Of a stretch of 64,000 bases of DNA, positions 12,701 through 22,824 are shown one piece after another. A model generated the notes under the pieces. That model did no database searches. It saw only the letters and a program-made list of their open reading frames with translations, and was not told the DNA's origin. Position 1 is the stretch's first letter. Every line of letters begins with the position of its first letter. The DNA is taken from the NCBI RefSeq assembly GCF_001039355.2, contig NW_019773648.1, forward strand, positions 186,001-250,000. The letters are read 5' to 3'. Made by a program: the position numbers and the translations under genes. This DNA comes from Lingula anatina (taxonomy: Eukaryota; Brachiopoda; Lingulata; Lingulida; Lingulidae).

Positions 12701-15700
12701 AGTACCCAGCATTGAACAATTGCAGCCAGTAAAGATTTTCTTCAGCTTTCAAGAACAAACAGAGGGTATTCATGGCCATAGGTTTTAGTTCAAGAAAATT
12801 AGGAACAACAAGAATATGTGGTCATGTTTACCTATATATAAATTTTCCACCTCTGCTGACTTTTGGTACAACTGTTTCAACCCATGTGTCTAGCTCCTGT
12901 CTAACATAGCCTCAGTTAACTACTACCTGTTTGCTAGCAAATCTCTTTCCTCTGAACTCAGAAAAAAAATCAGTAAAAGTTGTCTCACACAGACCATGAT
13001 TTTTATCATAACAAATAATAAATTTCAGACCAACAGGAAAAAACTTTAATTTTCATGTAACATTCTTCATTTTCTAGTCAAAAGTAAAATGGAATGGCCG
13101 AATTATTAAAATTTCATAAAGCACAAAATAATGATGATATAAATAAACCACTGTGCCCACATCAATCCAATAATTAATCATGAATCAGTCTAGGACTTGA
13201 AGTTGAAATATGGAGTTGGCTGTCAGGATTTCTGGTAACATTCCACTGGTCACTATTGACAAATCATTTCCAAATGTTTTTGTTTTTCTATCGTTGGTGT
13301 TCTGATTGAGTTAAATACAATGCACTGAAGTGGTGAAGGGTTGACATTATTTCTCTCATATTATTACAGTTATTTATATCAGCATTTGTTTTACTGCTAC
13401 CATTATTATTATTGTTGTTGTTGTTGTTGTTGTTGTTGTCGATGTCGTTTTGCTTTTCTGTCATTCATTTAATGAAACTACTAGTTTCTAATGGCCACCG
13501 AGGACAGCCTGTGCTCACTTCACATCTAGTAATTTTCTCTCTGGTTCATTTTTGTCAACAAGTATTGATCAGTGGTCTATGTAAAATAATTCTCTCCATA
13601 TATATCAGTTCCAACAGAGGTTGCCCTCATGGGAATGTGTGATATCAGAGAAATAAATCAACCCAGATTTGATAAAACTACAGGTCACTTTTACTATATA
13701 AACATATCCCAGATAATTTCCATGCTGGTGTATGCTGAACCAATGATACTTGTTGTGTTGTTCCTTTAAATTATGAAAGCATACATAATAGGTAACATCA
13801 CATTCCAGCATTTTGAAGACATTTTAAAGTTGAATAATATATGTTCAACTTCTGTTTCTCTTTACTCAATCATAACTTTTTAAAATTGATATATAGTTTT
13901 TATTGCTACTGGGCAATAGACTGATATTGAGTTGTTTAACTATTCCTAGCCATCAATACCATTCAATCATAATCAAGCAGCAGTTCATACTGGCATATAT
14001 GACAGCTCACAGACAAAAGAGAGCCATAAAAAAGCAGTTCTACAAGTAAAAACAGATGATACCACTAAATGTAAGAAGAATGACCATGATAATTCACTTA
14101 AGTGGTTCAGTCCATAATAGTTGGGCTGTGTATATTGATCGTCCTCTACTGATTAGAAATGAAATTATTGGTTTTCTTTATTATATTGAGTTGTTCCATT
14201 TCTAACAATTTTAGACAAGTCTACTACCATATCTTTCAAATCTTTATAACTCAGAGACAGTTACAAAATTGAAAATTTGAAGCTTAACCAATATCGATTG
14301 ATTTAATTAAATATTATATTTCTTTAATTAAAATAATAATAATGACCAATAACATAATAATACGTCTAACTTGTATAATATCTAAATAGTGTTTCAAACG
14401 CGTTGCAAATTATCTAATATCAAACATCATCTTAATAGTTTTAAACAAAAATCAAAAGGAAATAAAAAGTACCTCATTTGTTGCATCATCTATTTGTTTC
14501 ATAAGAACCTCTCCTTCAGATGCCTCTGGATCCAATGGTTCTCCCTCTGGCCCCCCTTTAGCCTTCTCCTCCTCTTCATTACCCCCTCCTATACCAAACA
14601 TGGTGCTGGTCTCTATTCAAGGCAGCTAGGTGGAAGGTGGTGTAATTGACTCCTACCCAACCTATGTCCTCACAACTTAATGACTTGGTACAACGGTAAG
14701 CTACAACTTCAATCAATTTTTCATGAAATGAGTTTGTGTACAATGTTAATGATCACTAGTCACTGAATTGAATTTTCATGTCGTTGGAGAATAGTAGCAC
14801 CAAGTGACTGATTTCAGCTTTGGTAAATCCTTGCAAGATTGCTAAAAAGTTTCCAGTTCTACTTGGCGTATTCCTCCTTTAATGTAAATAGTGTCCATGT
14901 GTCAACTCTCCATTACTGACTCCCTGCCCCAACAAATCAGCAAAAACACTTGTGCTGCTGAATAGATGAATGGAGTAGCATGTAGTGCATGATCAGCCTC
15001 TTCATACTTTAGAGCTCAATTCTTGCATTAATTATTCACTGAAACAACAGCTCCTATAGTAAATCAATAATTGATTTCCCCAATGCTTCTGAATAGCCCT
15101 ACAGGCCCCACATGGTATCTGCACCAGCACCGTTCAATACAAAGCTGCCCTGCTGTTAAAATCAACACAAATGTGCCCCAATAATGAAGTGTTTGATCTC
15201 ACTGCTCTCTCTCACTATGATCACTGGTTCATTGGAAAAAAGACACATCCCTCAGTGGTACATCAAGACTACATGTATTACTATCATCCAAAGGGACAAT
15301 GCTATCACTGTGGTCTGGCCTGGAACAGCCCTTTCAGTGAGAAACTTTTCAATGAACTGCTTTCCATTTAGCACTTACACCACTCTCACACCAGGAGACA
15401 CTCCAACAGGAATAAAAGAAAGTCAATAATTGGGTTATTGGCATGCATGTTCCACCAGAACTTCAAACAATATGTCCCAAGAGCTTGGAACTCGAAAGAG
15501 TGTACATACTGTTGTTGATTATTGATTGTAATGTCTGAAGGGATAGCACTCCAGTTTTCAGTGACACACATTGACTGCCTGCATTAACCATCAGCTATGA
15601 CAAATGAGGACTGATGGGCTTCAAGGTATAGTAAACTAATGAGTTTATATTTGAAAAAATGACTGATAAGAGTAGCAAATAAGGACATAGTCCTTAAAGT

Positions 15701-18700
15701 ATATTTCCCCCAATGAGAAAAAAAATATACATATATATTCAATTATTTTTCTTGTTAATAAATAAGCATTTTTGAAGGTGCCCATCAAATATCAACCAAG
15801 CACTGCAGTTTTTTTCAAAGAGACCTATTGCGATAAATCCATTGTTATTTTTTCCTAATTGGCACCAGCCTTTTATACTGGAACTAAGATATCTAACAAC
15901 AGGGTGTCGGTTAGTGTTTGTGTGTGTGATTTAATAACATGTATTCCAACTCAAACTATTCATTTGCAGGTGTTCTTTGCCAAAATCAATATAACATATT
16001 TAGAAACTGTGCTTCTGGATGTCACTTGGCACTCCAAAGAATTGAGCTGAAACAAGCAATAGCAAAAACTGACTGCACAGATGACTGGCTTCTGTTTTCA
16101 GTGGAAAAAATGAATTACAGTTCACTTAAATAATTAAAGCCACTTTATTTGCCCCAACCTCAGTGAAGCCCCATGTTACCAGATTTTGTGTCTAATTTTA
16201 AGTCTACAGTGGCCCCCATTATCTGCTTAATCCAAATATTTTCATGTTAAAACAACTAATCATTCTCCATTACCAAGGCAGAGGCGATACAGTTAATTAA
16301 CTCCTCGATTCTCTTAAAAGTTGCTACATTTACAATAACATTCACCAGTAATGTGGCACTGCAATAAACTGATTTTAATCTTTTAACGTAAGATCATTTT
16401 AGAAAGCAAACACATAATAAGGTGTGACTGATTTATTCTTTTCTGTACTATTTAAACAGGGCAAGTTGGATTCTAAGACCCCGTTCCCATACCTAGATTG
16501 ATCAAGCAGGATGGACCCTTCTCCAAGGGGTTTCTTGCTAATGCCCCCGTCACACTAGAGGTGGAATGAGCACGAATGCTGTCGGAAAGACAATTCTTTG
16601 TGCGTTCCTGGATATTCGAAGAGCATTCTAACAATTCCAAGTGCATTCCAAATATTTTTCCCCATTCTTGTGACCAGCCCAAATGTTTTGCTCATTTTAA
16701 AAACTTTCGAAGTGCATTCCAAGTGGAAAACTATCGAATGGCATTTGAATAGTATTATAACTGCACTATGACTGCATTCTAAATATTCGCATATTCCGAC
16801 AGCATTCGAAACATTCTGATCACATTCGAGGGAGAACTGAAATGGCAAGACACTTTAAATCCTGCTAGAAAGAGCCAAAATGCAACTCGAATGCATTTCG
16901 GTCCTACTTCAACCAGCAATCGAACTACACTCGTACGGCATTGGAAGTGTATTCTAAATATTCTGAATGCATTGTGACAGCATTATTGATATTCCTAGTT
17001 TTCCAACTACATTCGAGCTGCATTTGAGAACTTATACAGCCTAAATGTGCACGAATCATTCCAGGCGGATTCAAGCTCATTCTGAGTATTCCAACGGCAT
17101 TCTTACTGTACAAGAATTTAGGTCAATTTGAAATTTCTTCCCGAATGTAGTACGAATTTTTAAATTTAGTCATTCCAGCTGGTTCTGCTCGATTCCTGCT
17201 GATTCCGAATAAGTGTGACGGGGGCTTAAATTGCATTTAGCTTAAACAGCTCTGATGTCTGGCACACCTACTGAAGCTCTTAAGGGGTAATTTAGCAGAT
17301 TCAGTAGGCGTGCCAGACATCCAAGCAACTTAAACTGAATGCTATTTAGCAAGAAACCCCTTGGAGATGGGTCGATCCTGCTAGATTGATCTAGGTATGG
17401 AATGGGGCCTAAATTCCACCATAAATGGGTGAAATGGTTTTGAAGATACTTTTATTGGTCTCAAGTTAATTTCAAAAGGTTGTCTCTCTGTGTGCATACG
17501 AAGCAGGCACTTGATATTCTCATGATTTTCTTACAATACTCAGCTATATGCAATACTCAGTTCAAACTTAGATCTACAATTATGAAAAATATATGGAAAT
17601 TGTCTGGTTTGGCCCAAAAAAAAAAAAATCACCAATTCACGGTGTTGGGTTTTCAAAACGTCTTTGCTACTAAAGGATAAACTTAGTATAAATTGCCCAG
17701 CAGTTCAAACATTTCAACCATAGTGGCACAAAACATGTTGCCTTTCATTTTGGGGCAAATATATTCATATGACAAATTTCATTTTATTGAAAAAGGTGAT
17801 TTGGTAAGAAACAAATTATCCACCCACAGTCAAACCACAGCAGAAAATACTTGTAGTGAAAAGATTATTGCTTTAAAAGTGGCATCAATCACCTTGCAGG
17901 CTATGATAAATATATCACATGCCTAAAACCTTGCTAAGTTTACATTCTCTTTAAGTGTTTTTATGCTACATCTAATAATATTTTCCGAGCCATTTTTTAT
18001 ATTAAACCCCTACCCCATAAAATGTATCACTATGAACCTACTAATTCATCTATTATAGTATTATAATTTTTCCTTATTTTTCAAATTCAAACACACAGTT
18101 TCCCTTTATTTCTCCCACAGTGAGTTGCAGTGGGATAGGCAAGAATCAAGAAAAGCTGCTTAATTTGCACATACCAATTGACTCTTAAGATAATCACATT
18201 AAATATGAATACATACTTATAAATAACTGAATCTGATTGTGAACAATCAATAGACTACAGTCAAGGAACAGAATGATTAAGGCAAATAGCAAGCTCTAGA
18301 GGTGCTTTTGTCCAGAATTTTTATTATCATGTCACATTCCAGGTCTGGATTTGCAGAAAGTCCTATGGGGTTCCACTGTACAGAGCAGGCAGGACAAAAG
18401 TAAGTAGTGGCATTGTACTATAGTTGAGGAACCATTTTCGCTTTTATTCTGGGAAGTTAATTGAACCCGCAGAACACTTCCTTGGCAATACTTGTGCTAA
18501 TCTTTTTAGAAGAAAATATCAATGTACATCAGTTGTGCTTAGTAGAAATATGAATACAAAATTGGAAAGAGAAAAATACATTTTACTGACTAATCAAAAT
18601 ACTTACATAAAATCAATATATGAAAGATCAATTGAAATTCTCATGCTGAAGATCAAATATTCATTCAAGAGGCTAGACAAGAATCTTAGTCAGAGCGATT

Positions 18701-20570
18701 TTTTATTAAAAAATATTCTAAGAAACTGGAGGTTAAGGCATACATTACTCAGCACGAACTGAAAAATATTTTAAGTGTTCAAGCAAGCTAAGAGAGACAT
18801 TAATAAAACTGCTCATATTAGTTGTGACCAGTTAACTAGGGGGAGACAGTCATGGTGATTGTGTTAGTTGAGACAAGTCAGCTGGAGGAGACCCTCATGG
18901 CGATTGTGTTAGTGGTGGTATGGATGTGCTATGCTGCAGCCATGGCACGTTTGAGAGATTCCCTAACAATGTCCACAATCTTAAGAACTCAATTGAATTG
19001 TTTTGTTTTTAATTAGTCTTTCTTCATCATCTAAACTTTTCTTTGTTATTACTATTCTTTATGGAGGAGGGAGGAATTTCACATCTTTATGCTCTATATA
19101 AATATGATTTACAGGGTTTGTAGACTGTTATTAATAAATAAGATAAAACATTCTTATCCAAATGGCTTAGGTCCTTAATTTCAAAAATAAAATTTATTTG
19201 AATTTTTTTTAAAACAAATTTTTAAAATAAAAATATTAAGTGCGATCTTTGGCTACTTCCCTGCATTCACTTCATATCAAAATTGATACCTCACATGTTC
19301 AAGTGCGACTTAACTTTTTCAGCTTAAATTTTAAAAGTCATCAAGCTGTAAAATACTTGAACAGGCCATCTAAATGATGACTAGACAGATGGCTGACTTC
19401 CCCCAGTGCCCATTTTCATGTTAAAGTACTTGCACAATTTCTATACCTTAAGGCACAAATCAATTTCTTTTTCTATTTTTAAATAATGAGCTTTGTAGAA
19501 TGGGCCCTCTTCCCTAACACTTTTAATGGCAGCCTATACCTTAAAAGCTATGCAATTCTTTAGATCACTTTTAGATATTAGCATGTTTTGGGAGCAATGT
19601 AGGTTTTGACTTAAGCAATAAGTCATCAACCTATAAAATCAACTTACTAGACACTAAAAGCTGCAATTATGTTGCCATGCATCAAAAAGGACAAAAAAAT
19701 AAACTCTATGTATAAGACATATAGACAAAAGGCAGTAGAAAAACTAATACTAAATGGTGGACATATCCACTTCATGATAAAAAGTACATAGTTTCAAATC
19801 ACTTTGAACAGCAAGACCTGCTCATTTTCCAATTCCTATGAATATTGAAAAAGATTATCTGATTGCGTTATGTTCCATTTTGCCAACTCATTCAAGATGT
19901 GCTCCTAAGAATGAAGAGTTTCGTTCAAATATTTGTACATAATCAATTCATAAGCATATGATAGCTTTCAAATATATAGAGGTTGGTTCATCCATATCCT
20001 CACCAGTGTGAAGCCAGCATAGGCCAAAGAAAAAACAATGCAGAGCAATTTTGTCAATAGAAGTTTCTACAATTATTCTTAGATTTGAATTAGTGTCACT
20101 TTCCAATAGGAAATCAATTAAAGAAACAACTGTCAATTTCTCTTGGTATTCAAGTGTCAACATCTTTTATTGATTTTTACACTGGTTTATCTCTGAAAAA
20201 TTCTGTATGCAACCACACTGGGGGAGGATACCTCCCAGTGTCTGTCTTATTCTTCTTCATTCAAAACCTAGGCAGGGACTTCTGATAAAGAGCACAATCA
20301 ACAACCACACATAACATTAGTCAGAGAAAAGAAAATCACATTTCTTACATTCCACAAGGGACTGCAGAAACATAGTTACACAAAGCTGACATCTTTGATA
20401 TTGACAGCTCAGGACATCTTTGCTAATAACCCCTTTTTTCAGATATACTAAGCTGATAAATAGTTGCAGTAGATCAATATTCCTTGGAATTCTGCTGGAG
20501 AGGTTTTAAAAAGAGGGATAAAGGACATTACCACAGTTGCTATTCTGCCAAACAAAGGTTGCCTACTCAT

Positions 20571-20616
<46 letters not shown>

Positions 20617-21942
20617 GTTGATGTACAAGTCTATTGAGTTTTTTTAAAGATGTAACAAAATTTAGCTTTCCTCTTTTTCTCCATGCCATTTATTGATTTC
20701 CTTCTTGATGAACATTACTTTTTTAACCTGCTGACCTCCCAAACCCATCAGAGACTCAGATATAGCAGGAACAAAGCCAATCTTCATTACCAATATTTAA
20801 TCATGAAATGAAATGCTCATCTAAATGCATGTGATATTAATCAATGATGGGAGCTCTTGAAAACAAAACCATGTTAGAATCCCAAGCAAATACAGAACCT
20901 GACATGAGTACTGCATAGAGATCAAGATGTCTGTCAATCAATTCTGTTTAAAATGAGACCTTCATGCTATACAACAACAGCATGCTAATGTAAAGGTTTA
21001 AAGAACGAGTCCCCAAATCATATGTAAGTGGCAGACAGGTACGGCAGAGAAATCAATATTATCTTCTCCAATTAGGACAATATATCATGCTATGCGACTG
21101 CATCTAACTGTTGTTTACCTGTTTCTAAAATAATACCAGGAACAATTCCTTGCTATAATAGTAGAACAAGTAATCAGCAAATTCTATCTATCTGACTGCA
21201 GTTTTCTATTATATCCTGCCACTGACATGTCTTTCTGTCAGTTGTATGTGCCTTTTCCTTTTTATTTTGATAAATAATTTGATTTAATAATACAAGCAAG
21301 TTGATATTTAATAGGTATGAAAAACTATCATGGTTAGTGAAGTCTCTGTAGGATCATATCTATCCTCAAAGATCACCAGCTCCCAAAAGATATCCATTCC
21401 TCTCCCAAAGATTTTCATCTTTTACTACTTTTTCACTGCCAACTTTTTAAATTGAAATAATAGTATAAAGCCCTGTGCACTGGGATACACATTATTACAT
21501 TTAGGAAACATATGTTGTTGTTAAGGAATCATTTTGTACAAAAAAAGTATCAGCATAAAAACATCTCTCTGCACATTTTGGATTACATCAAGTGCTGTCA
21601 CAATTCAGAGGGGCATTATTATGTATTCAGATTAGCTTCCAGGTTTGTGTTTTATAATTAATATGTATAGGAACATGTCACCCTATTAAAATTATATATT
21701 CACCCACTTCTCATACAATAATGTTTATGTGCACTGACAATCATCAGATTACCTATGAAAAAAAATGTAGATAGTAAAACATAAAAGTAAACTCCCCACT
21801 CTTTATATAGTATATATATAAAATATTCATTGCACCTTTTGCATGTACGTACCTCATCTGTGGTTGCATTCATCTTCATCTGAATTTCATTTAATTCAGA
21901 CCTCATGTCTTCTTCTGTTAGGTTCCCTCCTTGTCCAGCCAT
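682..21942 (-). CDS. SNAP25: SNAP-25, synaptosomal-associated t-SNARE (multi-exon, alternatively spliced)
   Basis: SNAP-25 supplies two of the four helices of the neuronal SNARE complex with syntaxin and synaptobrevin, and drives vesicle fusion at the plasma membrane. Coding segments in transcript order: 21942-21853 (1A) or 14601-14473 (1B), 10093-10052, 9400-9352 (3a) or 8990-8942 (3b), 6538-6421, 5815-5681, 3231-3087, then one of 1804-1745 (7a), 1366-1304 (7b) or 747-682 (7c). All junctions are GT-AG and in phase. With 1A and 7c the protein has 214 residues, against about 206 in vertebrates. The first SNARE helix ends near residue 90 with zero-layer Q59. The linker has cysteines 90, 91 and 94 ([10 protein letters not shown]) for palmitoylation. 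The second helix spans exons 6 and 7 with zero-layer Q183. The family assignment is secure; the isoform set is inferred from the genomic sequence alone. Confidence 0.96.
1304..1366 (-). CDS. SNAP25: SNAP-25 alternative last exon 7b (tail KLLG)
   Basis: The acceptor ...attttttag is followed by GCC ACC in phase 0. It encodes 20 residues ending in Gly, then TAG. The shared 19 codons translate identically to 7a and 7c, and all base differences among them are synonymous. The sequence just beyond the stop (gaacctgcatgaagagaact, 1268-1287) is duplicated beyond exon 7a at 1707-1726. No perfect AATAAA was seen close by, so its 3' end may use a variant signal or run on to the next one. Confidence 0.88.
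   Translation of the reverse strand, partial: ATSNEVRINEANKRANKLLG
1745..1804 (-). CDS. SNAP25: SNAP-25 alternative last exon 7a (tail KLL)
   Basis: This is the exon nearest to exon 6. The acceptor ...gttattttag precedes GCC ACC in phase 0. It encodes exactly the shared 19 residues ([19 protein letters not shown]) and stops, so this isoform lacks any tail beyond the helix. A minus-strand AATAAA lies at 1699-1704, about 40 nt past the stop, which would allow an independent 3' end. Confidence 0.88.
   Translation of the reverse strand, partial: ATSNEVRINEANKRANKLL
1805..3086 (-). other. SNAP-25 intron 6
   Basis: This is the intron between exon 6 and the cluster of last exons. It is AT-rich with stop codons in all frames. 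I see no fourth copy of the last exon, no RNA gene and no transposon here. Confidence 0.6.
3087..3231 (-). CDS. SNAP25: SNAP-25 exon 6 (first part of second SNARE helix)
   Basis: The acceptor tgtatttag opens a 145-nt exon that ends AATCAGAAG|gtgagg in phase 0. It starts by completing an Arg codon and runs from ITKDARED to DRINQK, residues 146-193. It contains zero-layer Q183 in EIDNQNRQ and closely matches the SN2 helix of SNAP-25. All three last exons can join its donor without changing frame. Confidence 0.95.
3232..5680 (-). other. SNAP-25 intron 5
   Basis: Non-coding intron of about 2.4 kb. The open frames are short and lack family resemblance or splice support. No repeat or RNA gene was recognised. 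Confidence 0.55.
5681..5815 (-). CDS. SNAP25: SNAP-25 exon 5 (inter-helix linker)
   Basis: A 135-nt exon with acceptor ttttccag and donor ACAAG|gtaaga. It encodes the linker between the two SNARE helices, residues 101-144, from [14 protein letters not shown] to [10 protein letters not shown], with split Lys and Arg codons at its ends. The linker is the least conserved part of the family; the basic start and the GEQVMIGG end are typical of invertebrate SNAP-25. Confidence 0.93.
6421..6538 (-). CDS. SNAP25: SNAP-25 exon 4 (end of first SNARE helix and palmitoylation cysteines)
   Basis: A 118-nt exon with acceptor ctgctttcag and donor TGGAAAAA|gtaatt. It encodes residues 61-99: [16 protein letters not shown]..., then the membrane-anchoring cysteine motif [11 protein letters not shown]. 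It corresponds to the exon that vertebrates duplicated as SNAP-25 5a/5b (residues 56-94). Here I find only one copy of it. Confidence 0.95.
6539..8941 (-). other. SNAP-25 intron 4, with A25 run at 8450-8474
   Basis: Intron of 2.4 kb. A 25-base poly(A) run lies at 8450-8474. I saw no second copy of exon 4 and no other gene. Confidence 0.55.
8942..8990 (-). CDS. SNAP25: SNAP-25 exon 3b (mutually exclusive with 3a)
   Basis: A 49-nt exon with acceptor tttactaccag and donor GGGCG|gtaaga. It encodes [16 protein letters not shown] and a split Glu codon. It has the same length and phase as 3a, which lies about 360 bp upstream in the transcript. The three residue changes (K/Q, A/V, R/K) fall in helix 1 just before the zero-layer Gln, which both exons keep. 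Because 49 is not a multiple of 3, using both or neither breaks the frame. Confidence 0.92.
9352..9400 (-). CDS. SNAP25: SNAP-25 exon 3a (mutually exclusive with 3b)
   Basis: A 49-nt exon with acceptor gttgggtgacag and donor GGGAG|gtaaga, entering in phase 0 and leaving in phase 1. It encodes [16 protein letters not shown], identical to the canonical vertebrate segment, including the zero-layer Gln (Q59). The acceptor has a weaker pyrimidine tract than most others in this gene. Confidence 0.93.
10052..10093 (-). CDS. SNAP25: SNAP-25 exon 2
   Basis: A 42-nt exon, phase 0 at both ends, with acceptor gtatcttttcag and donor GAGGAG|gtatgt. It encodes [14 protein letters not shown], the conserved start of the first SNARE helix. 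Either first exon joins it in phase 0 after a Glu codon. Confidence 0.94.
10094..14472 (-). other. SNAP-25 intron with simple repeats
   Basis: Intron sequence. Simple repeats seen: an A-rich (AAAT)/(AAT) tract at 10916-10972, a T run at 12262-12287, and an (ATT)/(GTT) tract at 13402-13439. No exon-like segment could be supported. Confidence 0.55.
14473..14601 (-). CDS. SNAP25: SNAP-25 alternative first coding exon 1B
   Basis: The ATG at 14601-14599 opens 43 codons ending ACAAATGAG|gtactt in phase 0, so it joins exon 2 exactly as exon 1A does. It encodes [17 protein letters not shown]..., a Gly/Glu-rich leader, then [15 protein letters not shown], which aligns with the start of the first SNARE helix and with KMNATTDE of 1A. 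It predicts a protein 13 residues longer and implies an internal promoter within the next kilobase. No TATA box or upstream acceptor could be pinned down. Confidence 0.85.
16477..17409. mobile_element. Foldback MITE, TAA target duplication (outer element)
   Basis: The ends are long imperfect inverted repeats: GACCCCGTTCCCATACCTAG at the left and, reverse-complemented, GGCCCCATTCCATACCTAG at the right. The arms continue through a shared stretch ending at 16541 and 17347. TAA flanks both ends (16474-16476, 17410-17412). Without the inner insert the element is about 245 bp and almost entirely arm. It has no coding capacity. The 3-bp TAA duplication is the PIF/Harbinger habit; the superfamily is an inference. 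Confidence 0.75.
16542..17226. mobile_element. Second MITE nested in the left arm of the first
   Basis: A 685-bp insert with terminal inverted repeats TGCCCCCGTCACAC and AGTGTGACGGGGGC, flanked by TAA at 16539-16541 and 17227-17229. Removing it and one TAA restores the left arm of the outer element, as shown by the intact right arm. The interior is filled with degenerate GCATTC/GAATGC motifs on both strands and has no meaningful reading frame. Confidence 0.8.
18818..18908. repeat. Two-copy tandem repeat, unit about 46 bp
   Basis: Two diverged adjacent copies begin TTAGTTGTGACCAGTTAACT and TTAGTTGAGACAAGTCAGCT and both end in catgg[t/c]gattgtg. It lies inside a SNAP-25 intron with no evident function. 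Confidence 0.6.
20573..20611. repeat. (AT)n microsatellite
   Basis: About 39 bp of uninterrupted AT dinucleotide in the long SNAP-25 intron. Confidence 0.9.
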
Positions 21943-22009
21943 CTTTCACTATGATTAGGTTCTAGTTTATACCAGTCTGTTCTAAGTGAAGCTGGAGTCC
22001 TCCAGGACC
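21853..22009 (-). CDS. SNAP25: SNAP-25 first coding exon 1A (with 5' UTR)
   Basis: The ATG is at 21942-21940. Thirty codons ([20 protein letters not shown]...) end ACAGATGAG|gtacgt in phase 0. The [15 protein letters not shown] stretch matches the N-terminal heptads of vertebrate SNAP-25 (MRNELEEM), so this is the canonical start. Sixty-seven nt of 5' UTR precede it, behind a good acceptor (tttgttttag, boundary 22009/22010). At least one further upstream non-coding exon therefore exists, probably at 27300 and above. Confidence 0.92.
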
Positions 22010-22516
22010 CTAAAACAAAATACATTTGAGGTTAGTCTCACAGATAAGTAAAGTCTCACAGATATCAACCATGAATGTAAAATTTATAATGCAGGAAATT
22101 TTTAGGCTTGTTTTAAATAAGAACTTTTACTTTACCAGCAATTCAGGATGAACCCCCCCCCCCCCCAAAAAAAAAATTAATTAATAAAAAAACTCCTCAT
22201 ACACAGTCATGCCACATTACAATTATCAAATGGTTTAGAACATTATTGAAGAAAAGTTTCGGAGGATAGAAAATATCTGAAGTTGATACTGAACCAGCTG
22301 AAAGGGCTGTGGGATGGGCTGGGGAAAGGGAGGGGGCAATCAATTTCTGCTTCTGATTTCACTTATCAAATAATATCACATTTGATTTTAAATCTCAAAT
22401 ACAACCATGTGGTGTAAAAAAACATAAATAATATTAACATTTCCAATATATTAATTATAAATATAATCACCAGCTTTTCTGAATACTCCTTAATGCCAGG
22501 ATGAGGTGTGTTAATT

Positions 22517-22544
22517 CAGGGAATTATATCGATATAATTCCCTG
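22517..22544. repeat. Perfect 28-bp palindrome
   Basis: Two 14-bp arms, CAGGGAATTATATC and its exact complement, meet with no spacer. It lies in the 5' intron of SNAP-25. No matching element ends or duplications were seen. Confidence 0.8.
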
Positions 22545-22658
22545 GTTAATTTAACTGATAGCATTCAGAGAGAGTCCCTGCAGAATTGGGTCAATCCATG
22601 TAGACCTATAGTTTGGACCTGCACAGGTTGCTGACCAGTGTGACTTTACTGCCAGAAT

Positions 22659-22824
22659 CAGGGGCGTAACCAGGCATACGCACGGATGCACTGTGCGTAC
22701 AATTTTTTGAGCCAACCATGATATCATTCTCCATAAATTCAGTGTATTTTTCACGGAATATAATCGTACCTGGGAATTTTCAAAGTCTGTGCGTACAATT
22801 TTAAATGGTCTGGTTACGCCCCTG
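22659..22824. mobile_element. 166-bp MITE with perfect 15-bp terminal inverted repeats
   Basis: It begins CAGGGGCGTAACCAG and ends with the exact reverse complement. AGAAT is repeated on both sides (22654-22658, 22825-22829). A direct GTGCGTACAATTTT occurs in each half. It is non-coding. The CAGGG start recalls hAT elements, but those make 8-bp duplications, so the superfamily is left open. Confidence 0.75.

Larger units (their letters stand above)
14602..21852 (-). other. SNAP-25 long intron between the two first exons
   Basis: About 7.2 kb between exon 1A and 1B. It carries the nested MITEs at 16477-17409, a two-copy 46-bp repeat at 18818-18908 and an (AT)n tract at 20573-20611. Open frames here, including a 112-codon one at 18424-18762, have no recognisable domain. 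The part next to 14602 should contain the promoter of exon 1B. Confidence 0.5.

Noticed and set aside
18424-18762. 112-codon plus-strand open frame in a SNAP-25 intron
   Set aside because: AT-rich composition, no recognisable domain, no splice or start context. Length is within chance for this base composition.
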